DNA of 64,000 bases from Mucilaginibacter paludis DSM 18603 (GTDB lineage Bacteria; Bacteroidota; Bacteroidia; Sphingobacteriales; Sphingobacteriaceae): the NCBI RefSeq assembly GCF_000166195.2, contig NZ_CM001403.1, positions 6,590,432 to 6,654,431 on the forward strand, written 5' to 3'. This document shows positions 8,347-15,382 of this stretch, piece after piece (the first letter of the stretch is position 1; each line of letters starts with the position of its first letter). The notes under the pieces were generated by a model that was not told the DNA's origin, ran no database searches, and worked only from the letters and a program-made list of their open reading frames with translations. A program made the position numbers and the translations under genes.

Positions 8347-8598
8347 TTAAGTATAAACAATTCTGAAATAACCGCAGTCATGCGTTTTCATTAGGCTATC
8401 GACCTGCAATAATTCCGTTTCAATTTGTTCGGGAATTTCCTCGTTATCTTCTCGGATGTTATCGGGGTTAAACAAGTCTTCTTCTAAAATCCTGTCTTTA
8501 TAGGTCGGTTGTTGCTTGGCAATAAACCCTATAAAATCTTTACTGAACTCGCTGTAATGCACGTCCAGTATCTTTAAAATATTTTCGTGTTTCATCAT
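8347..8598 (-). CDS. Hypothetical small acidic protein
   Basis: This 83-residue protein begins MMKHENILKILDVHYSEFSK and is rich in Asp and Glu, with a middle stretch ILEEDLFNPDNIREDNEEIP. There is no signal peptide, membrane segment or known motif. It lies 39 bp downstream of the DUF932 gene on the same strand. Acidic proteins of this size on mobile elements can be DNA mimics or antirestriction factors, but nothing specific supports that here. Confidence 0.5.
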   Translation of the reverse strand: MMKHENILKILDVHYSEFSKDFIGFIAKQQPTYKDRILEEDLFNPDNIREDNEEIPEQIETELLQVDSLMKTHDCGYFRIVYT

Positions 8599-8637
8599 TC
8601 AAAAATTGAGGGCGGTTTTACCCGCCCGTGTAAAACC

Positions 8638-9672
8638 TTAATTGAATAAAATCCCGTTGCCATGCTTGGCAAAACCCTCGCACAGGTTAAAGGCGGATTG
8701 CCCTTTCTGCAAGGCGTTGCCGTACATGATAGATTTGAATTTGCTTTCTTCGTCCCTGAAATTGCGCACGTTTTGAAAGTAACCTGTAACGGCATTGAAC
8801 GCCCCGAACAAAGTACCTTTGGTGGTGATTTCCTGCTGGGTTGGGCTGACCAAAGCGTATTCCATCACTGACGAAACCATATTGTTAAAGTGGCTGGATA
8901 GTTCTTCGTCCTTGCCTGTCCTTAATTTCTCGGTGGTTTCCTTGTTCGGCGACATGGCTAACTGTACCAGTCTTTTTAATTCAGGGTCGGTAATGCGTAC
9001 CCTTGTCCAGCGGTTATAAATGGCTTCCAGTTCCACCGATAACTGGTTGGTGATACCCAGCATTTTATGCGCTTCTTTCAATTTGTCGGTTGCGCTGGCG
9101 GTGTGCCGTATCTTAATGCAATTGGTATGGTTACGCAAAGCGGCGTTTAAAGTATTGCGGCAAACTACACGGATAGGTGTAAAAGCAATCGTAATGCTCC
9201 CGGTGCCGTCATGCGAAGAAGTGAGCAGCAAATATTTTTCGATACAATCATCCCGCCCCACTTTAATATAGTCGGGCAGTTTGGCAGTCACAAAAATGAC
9301 CGCCCCCTGCGCTAACGCCCCGGCGGTCTCGTATAAAATCCCATTTTTTCCGCCGACAATGCCGTCAAAAAATTGGAATACTTCGGTATTCTGCACCACC
9401 TCGTAATCACTCCCGACCTTATCGCCCAAAATGGCTTCCGTGTCGGTACGGTACGTAAAATAGCTGTTATCTGAAATGATATTGATACCGCTGGGCAGGG
9501 GGTGAATATTCGGGCGTTTGACCACCCCGAAATTTAGCCCTGCGTGGATGATGGCTTCCTCACTGGTGGGGTAATCGCTGATAACCTGCCCCAATCCGTG
9601 CCATGCCTTTTCTTTGACCGAAAAGAAACTATGCTTTTGGGTCTGTTCGTTAAAATGAATATCGTGTGCCAT
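8638..9672 (-). CDS. DUF932 (phage/plasmid-like TIGR03299) protein
   Basis: The 344-residue protein begins MAHDIHFNEQTQKHSFFSVK and contains the DUF932 hallmarks: EKAWHGLGQVISDYPTSEEA near the N-terminus, SYFTYRTDTEAILGDKVGSD about residue 70, and TPIRVVCRNTLNAALR about residue 175. The family is widespread on plasmids, phages and integrated elements and its biochemical role is unknown. Here it heads a group of small minus-strand genes, which supports a mobile-element origin for 7.9-10.5 kb. Confidence 0.85.
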   Translation of the reverse strand: MAHDIHFNEQTQKHSFFSVKEKAWHGLGQVISDYPTSEEAIIHAGLNFGVVKRPNIHPLPSGINIISDNSYFTYRTDTEAILGDKVGSDYEVVQNTEVFQFFDGIVGGKNGILYETAGALAQGAVIFVTAKLPDYIKVGRDDCIEKYLLLTSSHDGTGSITIAFTPIRVVCRNTLNAALRNHTNCIKIRHTASATDKLKEAHKMLGITNQLSVELEAIYNRWTRVRITDPELKRLVQLAMSPNKETTEKLRTGKDEELSSHFNNMVSSVMEYALVSPTQQEITTKGTLFGAFNAVTGYFQNVRNFRDEESKFKSIMYGNALQKGQSAFNLCEGFAKHGNGILFN

Positions 9673-9691
9673 GATGTTAAATTTGATAGGT

Positions 9692-9820
9692 TTATAAATT
9701 ATAGCAGTCCGTAAATTCCGCCAGTTCCATTTGAAAAGCCGTAGGATTAGATGCCGCTAATTGTTCCGCATAACCCTCCCAAAAAATTTGGTTGGTCAAC
9801 TCGATGAAAATCTCTATCAT
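9692..9820 (-). CDS. Very small protein upstream of the DUF932 gene
   Basis: ATG at 9820 to TAA at 9692-9694 encodes 42 residues, MIEIFIELTNQIFWEGYAEQ through FTDCYNL. It lies 19 bp upstream of the DUF932 start on the same strand and downstream of a strong terminator, so it would be the first gene of that transcript. It could be a real small protein or a leader peptide; coding potential rests on position and an uninterrupted frame only. Confidence 0.45.
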   Translation of the reverse strand: MIEIFIELTNQIFWEGYAEQLAASNPTAFQMELAEFTDCYNL

Positions 9821-9855
9821 TGTTTTACTTTTTAATTCTTTGAATTATAAAACAG

Positions 9856-9886
9856 ACGCCCCCGATACTTTTACTATCGGGGGCGT
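9856..9886 (-). terminator. Strong intrinsic terminator after the Pro/Lys-rich gene
   Basis: ACGCCCCCGATA and TATCGGGGGCGT make a perfect 12-bp stem with a 7-base loop. On the minus strand it is followed by TGTTTTATAATTC. It lies 10 bp downstream of the 9897-10457 gene and separates it from the DUF932 group. Confidence 0.8.
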
Positions 9887-9896
9887 TGTCCATTAA

Positions 9897-10457
9897 TTAT
9901 TTGGAAGGGATAATAATTCCCGCTTCAATTTCAGCCAGTTTGTCCACACAAAGGCGGTTTACCATCTGCGAAACTGTCCAGATAATGGTCGGGTTCTTGG
10001 TGGTGAATTTTTGGCGGTTATCGTCCTCAATCGTCAAAGTACAGCCCTGATAGATATTACCGCCTGTTTCGTCCATTTCCTCTTTCAGGTCGAACTCAAA
10101 GCCATCTAAATTATTGATGGTCTCAATCAATTTATCACGCTGTATCTTCCTGCGGTGTAACTCTTCCACCAATTTTAAAGTGCCTTCTAAATTCAGCACG
10201 GGCTGAATGGGTTGCGGTTTAACCTGCTCGGCTTCCGGTGTCGGTTTTGCATGTTCTGCCTGTGGCTGTTCCGCAGTCTTGGCGGGTTCGGCTTTGGGTT
10301 CTTCTTTTGGCTTCTCCGTTTCGGCGGGTTTGCTGCTGTCTTTGTTAACGGGATTGCCCGATACAAATTTTGGGTTCTTATTTTCCTCGGTAACGGGGTT
10401 GGTTTTTGGGGCGTTATTTACTTTTTCGTCCTTTTTATCTTTAACTAAAGTTTCCAT
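9897..10457 (-). CDS. Lys/Glu/Pro-rich hypothetical protein with a conserved C-terminal domain
   Basis: With the start at METLVKDKKDEKVNNAP (ATG 10457) the protein has 186 residues; an upstream frame to 10640 is open but low in protein-like sequence. Residues about 10-90 are a disordered Lys/Glu/Pro/Ala linker. The last 100 residues (from LEGTLKLVEELHRRKIQRDK) are a helical then mixed domain ending VDKLAEIEAGIIIPSK. I have seen similar C-terminal domains only as uncharacterised proteins of Bacteroidota mobile elements. It has its own terminator. Confidence 0.55.
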   Translation of the reverse strand: METLVKDKKDEKVNNAPKTNPVTEENKNPKFVSGNPVNKDSSKPAETEKPKEEPKAEPAKTAEQPQAEHAKPTPEAEQVKPQPIQPVLNLEGTLKLVEELHRRKIQRDKLIETINNLDGFEFDLKEEMDETGGNIYQGCTLTIEDDNRQKFTTKNPTIIWTVSQMVNRLCVDKLAEIEAGIIIPSK

Positions 10458-10841
10458 TTTCTTAAATTTTTGATGTTTTTTAAATTGTTTAATTGCCATG
10501 CGATAGGTTTGTCTTCTGTCCGATTTTACCGCTGTGGCGGGTCTCTGCCGTTTGCTGTTTTCATGGTTTGTTGCTTTTATTTCGTTTGTTTTTAAAGCCA
10601 GCTCGCATAGCGCTCGCTCGCTTTTTATTAAGCAACTCACCTAAATAAGCCCGCCAGTAAGGCAAGCCTTTTGGAAAAAAAATACGCTCCCAACCACCCG
10701 CCGCGATAGCGGCAGCCTTTGAAATTGGAGGAAGATTTTTTTTACAAAACCGGAGGCTCGGGCTTGCCGTCTGGCTGGCTTTTGAGAACTTTGTTTAATA
10801 AACAGCGAAGAATGCGCTTTAAAATATTGCGCATAAAAAAA

Positions 10842-10857
10842 GCCGCCCGCAAGCGGC
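10842..10857 (-). terminator. Terminator-like hairpin, minus strand
   Basis: GCCGC and GCGGC pair across a 6-base loop, and the minus strand continues with TTTTTTT. The arrangement fits an intrinsic terminator for transcripts coming from the PUR-RadC gene that ends at 11061, about 200 bp upstream. Confidence 0.55.
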
Positions 10858-10930
10858 GTGGCTCAGGAAACCATCGTAGACAAAAACAATAAAGAACGAT
10901 CTAAAAACGCATCTAACAAGACCTTACCAA

Positions 10931-10968
10931 CAGGAAGCTTGCGGCGCCGCCGCGCCGCTGGCTTCCTG
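10931..10968. repeat. Long G/C-rich two-part hairpin
   Basis: CAGGAAGC pairs with GCTTCCTG (8 bp), then a 2x2 internal mismatch (TT/TG), then GCGGCGC pairs with GCGCCGC (7 bp) around a CGCC loop. No T-run follows on either strand, so a plain terminator is unlikely. Such structures occur at transfer origins, single-strand replication origins and recombination sites of mobile elements. Confidence 0.55.
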
Positions 10969-11060
10969 CGATTAAACCAGTAAAAGCGGTTGAGCGGCTG
11001 GCGGTCGCGACGAAGGAGACGTGCCGGCAGGTGCGAAACGGCTTGCGCAGTAGCGCATGC

Positions 11061-11639
11061 TTAACCGTTGACCGCCTTTAACCGCCTTAACACCGGTTTG
11101 GCAGCGGCTACCCGGACCGCCAGTTCCATCGCCGATTGAATCGACATGGCTTTAGCTAAACCTATACCCTGGAATACGGTTAACTCTTCTGTGCTGAGGT
11201 CCGCCAGTCGGTTCAGGTCATGGTCCAGGCTTAAAAGGATCTGACCGGCCAGGTCCACGGCGGTTACACCCGGATATCCGGAACCGATCAGCATGGCTAA
11301 CAGTTCGGCGTCGCTCATCGCCTGCCGCCCTTGTTCCAGCATTTTTTCCCTTGGCCGGGATTCCGGCTCCCAACTTTTAATGCCATTAGCTTCTTTGTCA
11401 GATGGTTGGAAGGCAGAAGCGTGTTGGGCATGGTGGAACAGCGAACTGAGGGCGGAGAGCATGAATTCGAAATCATCCTCGAAGATTTGGACGGAACTGC
11501 GGTTGTATTTTCCGTCATCCATTTTTTTGCTGCAGGTGATGGCAATGTATTTGCGCTCATTCCGCGCCTGCATATAGTCAAAGAAATAGGTGGTTTTAAA
11601 ATGTGTGAAGCTTTCGCTGGCAATGATATTGTTGAACAT
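11061..11639 (-). CDS. PUR-like (DUF3276-type) domain fused to the RadC N-terminal domain, no JAB domain
   Basis: From ATG 11639 (MFNNIIASESFTHFKTTYFF) the protein has 192 residues; a TTG at 11666 is a less likely start. Residues about 10-70 (ERKYIAITCSKKMDDGKYNR, then SVQIFEDDFEFMLSALSSLF) resemble PUR-alpha-like DUF3276 nucleic-acid-binding proteins of Bacteroidota. Residues about 85-180 (GIKSWEPESRPREKMLEQG, SDAELLAMLIGSG, FQGIGLAKAMSI) are the helix-hairpin-helix N-terminal part of RadC. The metal-binding JAB/MPN domain that normally follows is absent, and the protein ends with a normal stop. It is probably a nucleic-acid-binding accessory protein of the mobile element; the fusion is unusual. 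Confidence 0.65.
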   Translation of the reverse strand: MFNNIIASESFTHFKTTYFFDYMQARNERKYIAITCSKKMDDGKYNRSSVQIFEDDFEFMLSALSSLFHHAQHASAFQPSDKEANGIKSWEPESRPREKMLEQGRQAMSDAELLAMLIGSGYPGVTAVDLAGQILLSLDHDLNRLADLSTEELTVFQGIGLAKAMSIQSAMELAVRVAAAKPVLRRLKAVNG

Positions 11640-11752
11640 AGCACAATGGTTTTGATGTCCAGACAAAGCTCCTGAACCTTTAATTATCTATTCGGTACGA
11701 AACAGAATTACCCGATTTTCGTTAAACAGATCGGATAATAGTTTTTGTGGCT

Positions 11753-12193
11753 ATGGTCAAAAAAAAAGAAATATGGGATAAACCCGAGCGGCTTTGCCGG
11801 GAATGCGGTAAGAAGCTGCTGGGGCGTGTCGACCAGCGTTTTTGTAATGATTTTTGCCGGAATACTTATAACCGGCACGAGAAACAGCGGCTGGCAGCCG
11901 AAACGGCGGACTATACCGAAGTGACGATCATTGCCATTTTGAAAAACAACCATTTGCTATTGCGGTCATTTAATAAGCACCAGGCAGTAACCTTTTTAAT
12001 TGATAAAGAAAAACTGTACAAGGCTGGTTTTAACTTTAACTTTTGCACCGGTTGTTATCAGGAAAGTGACGGCCGGCTGCGCTATTATTGTTTTGAGCAA
12101 ACCTGGCAGGAATTGCCTTACGGCAGGTTGGAATTAGGGGTAGATCGGCAAAAGCTCGGTTTAACGAGTTCCGGCCGGGGTGTTCAACTATAA
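11753..12193 (+). CDS. Zinc-ribbon hypothetical protein
   Basis: I use ATG 11753 (MVKKKEIWDKPERLCRECGK); a GTG two codons upstream is possible. The N-terminal 40 residues form a small zinc site, CRECGKK-LLGRVDQRFC-NDFCRNTYNRH, like the zinc ribbons annotated in many uncharacterised Bacteroidota proteins. The remaining 100 residues (EVTIIAILKNNHLLLRSF onward) are globular and unrecognised. The gene is divergent from the PUR-RadC gene and its 3' end overlaps the convergent gene at 12184 by 10 bases. Confidence 0.6.
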   Translation: MVKKKEIWDKPERLCRECGKKLLGRVDQRFCNDFCRNTYNRHEKQRLAAETADYTEVTIIAILKNNHLLLRSFNKHQAVTFLIDKEKLYKAGFNFNFCTGCYQESDGRLRYYCFEQTWQELPYGRLELGVDRQKLGLTSSGRGVQL

Positions 12194-12627
12194 AACCGCA
12201 TTTCATGTGCGGGAATTGATTCCATGCCGGGGTGCCTGAAATAAACATGGCCGATCATCGCGGAATGGAGTTGCTGCAGGAGCGTGATCGTTTGGTCTTC
12301 GGCAATGGTTAGGTCCCGGTATTCCCGGATCAGGTTTTCATCACAATTTTGGACCCATGTCCTGGTTAGCCGGATCAATACGCCATAATCGGTCGTCCAG
12401 AGGTGTTCCGTGTCGTAGGCCAGATAAGGCGGCATATCCCTCCGGCCCGCGATGGCAAGGCATTCCCAGGCGAGCCGGTGCAGGTCTTCCGCGAATTCAT
12501 GCAGCGCGTCAGTATCCATATCGGCACCCGGCCAGATATGGTCCTGATCGGCGAAAACGGCTAAAGTGTTTTCTAGTAAACGGATATCGCTTTGCAAGTG
12601 CTCAAATAGATCCGGGCTGTTTTTCAT
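12184..12627 (-). CDS. Hypothetical helical protein
   Basis: This 147-residue protein starts MKNSPDLFEHLQSDIRLLEN and is predicted mostly helical, with no membrane segment or catalytic motif. It is rich in Trp, His and acidic residues in the middle (HIWPGADMDTDALHEF). Its 3' end overlaps the zinc-ribbon gene by 10 bases in convergent orientation. I do not recognise the family; the frame is accepted from length, composition and spacing. Confidence 0.5.
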   Translation of the reverse strand: MKNSPDLFEHLQSDIRLLENTLAVFADQDHIWPGADMDTDALHEFAEDLHRLAWECLAIAGRRDMPPYLAYDTEHLWTTDYGVLIRLTRTWVQNCDENLIREYRDLTIAEDQTITLLQQLHSAMIGHVYFRHPGMESIPAHEMRFYS

Positions 12628-12733
12628 GATACGCCTGATGGGGTGACTAATACTAAATTACAAAAGATAACGTGTCCCTTTTTCATTTATTTTCCACATA
12701 AATGGTTAATATTGTTAGCCAACACCTTCAGCA

Positions 12734-13468
12734 ATGACAGACGATCAGGAAATCGATGAGCAGGCGATCAGCCAACTGGACTGGAACGCGCAATCCCTTT
12801 TTATTACGCTTTTGGGGCAAGAGGTACAGCGCGTCACCACGGCGATTCTGTTAGACAAGCATGAAAAGACCAGCGAATATGCGCTTTATATGAAAGCGGT
12901 AAATGACGTGTTGTTTAACCTATCGCAAAGCTTCTGGGATATTGATATGACGATTAAGCTGATCGAATTTGCCAAGCCAAAAATTAAGTCCTTTAAAATG
13001 ACACGGGTCGACCGCGGCGACTACCTGAAGTACATGCTGGAGAATTACTTCTTCCGCCTGCCCAAATTAAAGGATATCACGCTGCAATTGCTGAACGTGG
13101 TTTACCGGATGGGTCATAGCCAATCGCCCGGGCTGGAGAAAAAGGTCAGAAAACATCCTGCTGTTCAAACAAACAAGCTGTTTTATTACCTTGATTATTT
13201 TGACGAAAGTTTCGAAAAGATCCGTCCGCTCCGTGACCGGATTGCGCACCGCGGCGACCTGGAGGACAGTACCCTGGCGATGATCAGCAGTTACCAACTT
13301 TACCCATACAACGACGAGGTCTATCACGACCAGCTGGAGGACATGATCGCGTATAATTATGTTTTTGAAAAGAACCAGGGTATCCTGAAACAGGCGGTTC
13401 TGATCCTGCTGATGCACATCAAAGATGACTTTGACAAAGTAGCAGGAAATTTATCAAGGACGCCGTAA
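12734..13468 (+). CDS. HEPN-like protein with an Rx4H motif
   Basis: The 244-residue protein is predicted all-helical and contains RDRIAHRG with Arg167 and His172, the Rx4-6H motif of HEPN domains, which are often metal-independent RNases in defence and toxin systems. The preceding IRPL and following acidic GDLED resemble the HEPN relatives annotated Cthe_2314-like. No nucleotidyltransferase (MNT) partner is adjacent. It is convergent with the TPR-DUF2971 gene, which ends 10 bp away. RNase activity is inferred from the motif alone. Confidence 0.55.
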   Translation: MTDDQEIDEQAISQLDWNAQSLFITLLGQEVQRVTTAILLDKHEKTSEYALYMKAVNDVLFNLSQSFWDIDMTIKLIEFAKPKIKSFKMTRVDRGDYLKYMLENYFFRLPKLKDITLQLLNVVYRMGHSQSPGLEKKVRKHPAVQTNKLFYYLDYFDESFEKIRPLRDRIAHRGDLEDSTLAMISSYQLYPYNDEVYHDQLEDMIAYNYVFEKNQGILKQAVLILLMHIKDDFDKVAGNLSRTP

Positions 13469-13478
13469 ATGTCAAAGG

Positions 13479-15041
13479 TCAAAAGGTACTGAATTCAAGC
13501 TGGCCGTTTTTAGCAACGGACATTCCAAAAGTATCGATACGATCGGGGTAATCAAAGAGTATATCTGCCAGCAGTTGTTTATGGTCATGGCTCATATGGC
13601 TGCCCAAATAGATGGCTTTGATCTTAATCGCATCGTCTTCGGCCTTCCCGCTATGAAAGTGGAACTTCACCCCATCGTTGTGGGGGAATTTCCCAAAATG
13701 AACCAAGCGGAATTCGCGTTCATCCTGATACCCGTGATGTTTAACAAATAAGCCATCCTTGATCACCTGCTCGGGAGTGTCGGCCCTCAGTGGCGGCGGT
13801 TCTTCCAAATAGGTTATTTTACCGGCATAAATATTATTTTTCAAAAGCCATGTTTTAGGGATTTCCAGCGTATAACAAAGCCCTCGGTGCCCATTGGCAT
13901 ATCTGTCCCACATCGCGACGCTGCTTGCAATTTCTTGCGGTTTATTCAGCGATGAACAGCACCTGACCCGTACGTTGTTATACGAGATATTGACCGCCAA
14001 ATGGGACTGGTTGGCGGGGTTCAATAATGGACAATCGCTGACCTTATCCGGGAATGAGTTAACTTCAGAAAAGTAAATGCTGTTGTTTTTAAGCAGGTCG
14101 AAAAGATGATTCGCATTTCCGATGAACATCGAAACCTGAATATGATCGCCCATGGTATCCATTTCAGTTTGAATAGTCTGGAACAAACTGGCAAAGGAAT
14201 GGGCGTAATAGCCGCGGGCTATTTGGTCCCGGTCCGCAAATGCACGGTCATCGACAAATGCTTTTAAAGTATCGTCGACAGTAACATCTGTAATGAATTT
14301 CTGGCTGAGGGGTGTCAGTTTTTTCCAGTTGGCATAGTGATCGCCCAAAGCAAAACAAAAACCGGAATTGTTAGGCTCCTGTTTTAGCGCCATTCTCAGC
14401 AGGCAGATCGCTTCTTCCCGAAGCTCATTTTTGGAAAAAGAATAAGCTGCGAGATTGGCGTATGAATCCGCGTAGTAGGGGTTCATCCTGATACAGGTAA
14501 ATAGATCGGCGATCGCCTCTTTATGTCTGGCCAAACCCCATAAAGCTTTACTTCGGTTAACATAACCCCGGAAAGCCTGCGGGTCAGATCCTAATAAGAG
14601 TTCGCAGGACTTCAGCGCGCCGGCATAGTCGCCGGACTGATTTTTGAGACGGGCGATTTTTACCAAGTAATCTACTGACTTAAAGACAGCGTAGCCGATT
14701 TCATAACAGATCAAAGCCACGGTGTCTTTTTTAAATTTTTCGTAGAATTCACCCTGAACCAAATACACGTCTTTCCATTTCATTAAATGAAGGACGGTAT
14801 TCGCGTCATTGACCGCGCTTGCTTTCTGGCCAAGCTGGTAAAAGGCCAATGACCTGAAAAAATAAGATTCAATGTCCTTCGGATCAACCGACACACACCT
14901 GGTGCCGATCTGGACGATCCTTTCCCATTCACCAAAATCGAGCGACATATCATAGTCAAAAGACCGAGTAGTGCGGTAACCTTTTTCCTGGTTAATGGTG
15001 TAAATAGGACCGAATATATGCATCCATCGGAGATCAGACAT
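13479..15041 (-). CDS. TPR protein with C-terminal DUF2971 domain
   Basis: The 520-residue protein has an N-terminal array of about five to six TPR-like repeats (residues about 35-270; for example ESYFFRSLAFYQLGQKASAV and YVNRSKALWGLARHKEAIAD). A C-terminal DUF2971-like domain (about 360-515) follows, with ANGHRGLCYTLEIP, a HGYQDEREFRLVHFG segment and IKAIYLGSHMS. DUF2971 proteins are scattered accessory genes of unknown activity, often near mobile elements. The TPR half suggests partner binding. The gene is convergent with the HEPN-like gene and upstream of nothing on its strand. Confidence 0.65.
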   Translation of the reverse strand: MSDLRWMHIFGPIYTINQEKGYRTTRSFDYDMSLDFGEWERIVQIGTRCVSVDPKDIESYFFRSLAFYQLGQKASAVNDANTVLHLMKWKDVYLVQGEFYEKFKKDTVALICYEIGYAVFKSVDYLVKIARLKNQSGDYAGALKSCELLLGSDPQAFRGYVNRSKALWGLARHKEAIADLFTCIRMNPYYADSYANLAAYSFSKNELREEAICLLRMALKQEPNNSGFCFALGDHYANWKKLTPLSQKFITDVTVDDTLKAFVDDRAFADRDQIARGYYAHSFASLFQTIQTEMDTMGDHIQVSMFIGNANHLFDLLKNNSIYFSEVNSFPDKVSDCPLLNPANQSHLAVNISYNNVRVRCCSSLNKPQEIASSVAMWDRYANGHRGLCYTLEIPKTWLLKNNIYAGKITYLEEPPPLRADTPEQVIKDGLFVKHHGYQDEREFRLVHFGKFPHNDGVKFHFHSGKAEDDAIKIKAIYLGSHMSHDHKQLLADILFDYPDRIDTFGMSVAKNGQLEFSTF

Positions 15042-15091
15042 CGTAATGGCTTTAAAGGTTGATTTTGCTTCCTGACACGTAAAAATAACAA

Positions 15092-15116
15092 AGCCCCGCC
15101 GAATTCCGGCAGGGCT
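15092..15116 (-). terminator. Intrinsic terminator after the histone H1-like gene
   Basis: The minus strand folds into a 10-bp stem (AGCCCTGCCG with CGGCGGGGCT, one G-U pair) with a 5-base loop, followed by TTGTTATTTTT. It lies 22 bp after the histone H1-like stop codon. Confidence 0.8.
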
Positions 15117-15137
15117 CCTTCAAAAACATGCTTATAA

Positions 15138-15320
15138 TTATTTCGTTGCCGCGTTCTTGATATCGGTGACTTCCTTGCGGATATCACCGGCGGCCACTTT
15201 CAGTTGTTGCATCGCATTCCTTAAACGGGTGCCGGCTGCTTTGTTAGCTTTGTTGTAAAAGCTTTCGGCGTCTTTTTCTGCTTCGGCCAGCAGGGTCTTT
15301 AATTCTTCGAACTTCTTCAT
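15138..15320 (-). CDS. Histone H1-like protein (Hc1 family)
   Basis: The 60-residue protein (MKKFEELKTLLAEAEKDAES, then FYNKANKAAGTRLRNAMQQL) matches the short Bacteroidota histone H1 proteins, which have the same FYNKxNKAAGTR core and a Lys-rich helical C-terminus. These are small DNA-associated proteins of the nucleoid. Here the gene sits downstream of the conjugation operon and has its own terminator, so it is probably carried by the mobile element and may help coat or silence it. Confidence 0.85.
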   Translation of the reverse strand: MKKFEELKTLLAEAEKDAESFYNKANKAAGTRLRNAMQQLKVAAGDIRKEVTDIKNAATK

Positions 15321-15382
15321 GATTGTTTTTATTTAAAGGGTTAAAAATAAATTAATAATTCAACAGCACAAACAGGCCGCCC

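Larger units (their letters stand above)
10458..11060. other. 600-bp gene-poor region with two hairpins (possible cis-acting site)
   Basis: No convincing gene was found. The stretch has tracts of A/T followed by very G/C-rich segments, a minus-strand terminator-like hairpin at 10842-10857 and a long G/C hairpin at 10931-10968. It separates two sets of mobile-element genes, and because the transfer operon contains no visible oriT or attachment site, this is the best place in the window to look for one. That role is inference. Confidence 0.4.

Noticed and set aside
10500..10640. N-terminal extension of the Lys/Glu/Pro-rich gene up to 10640
   Set aside because: The frame is open but the sequence is not protein-like and ATG 10457 gives a normal start; the extension is probably upstream untranslated DNA.
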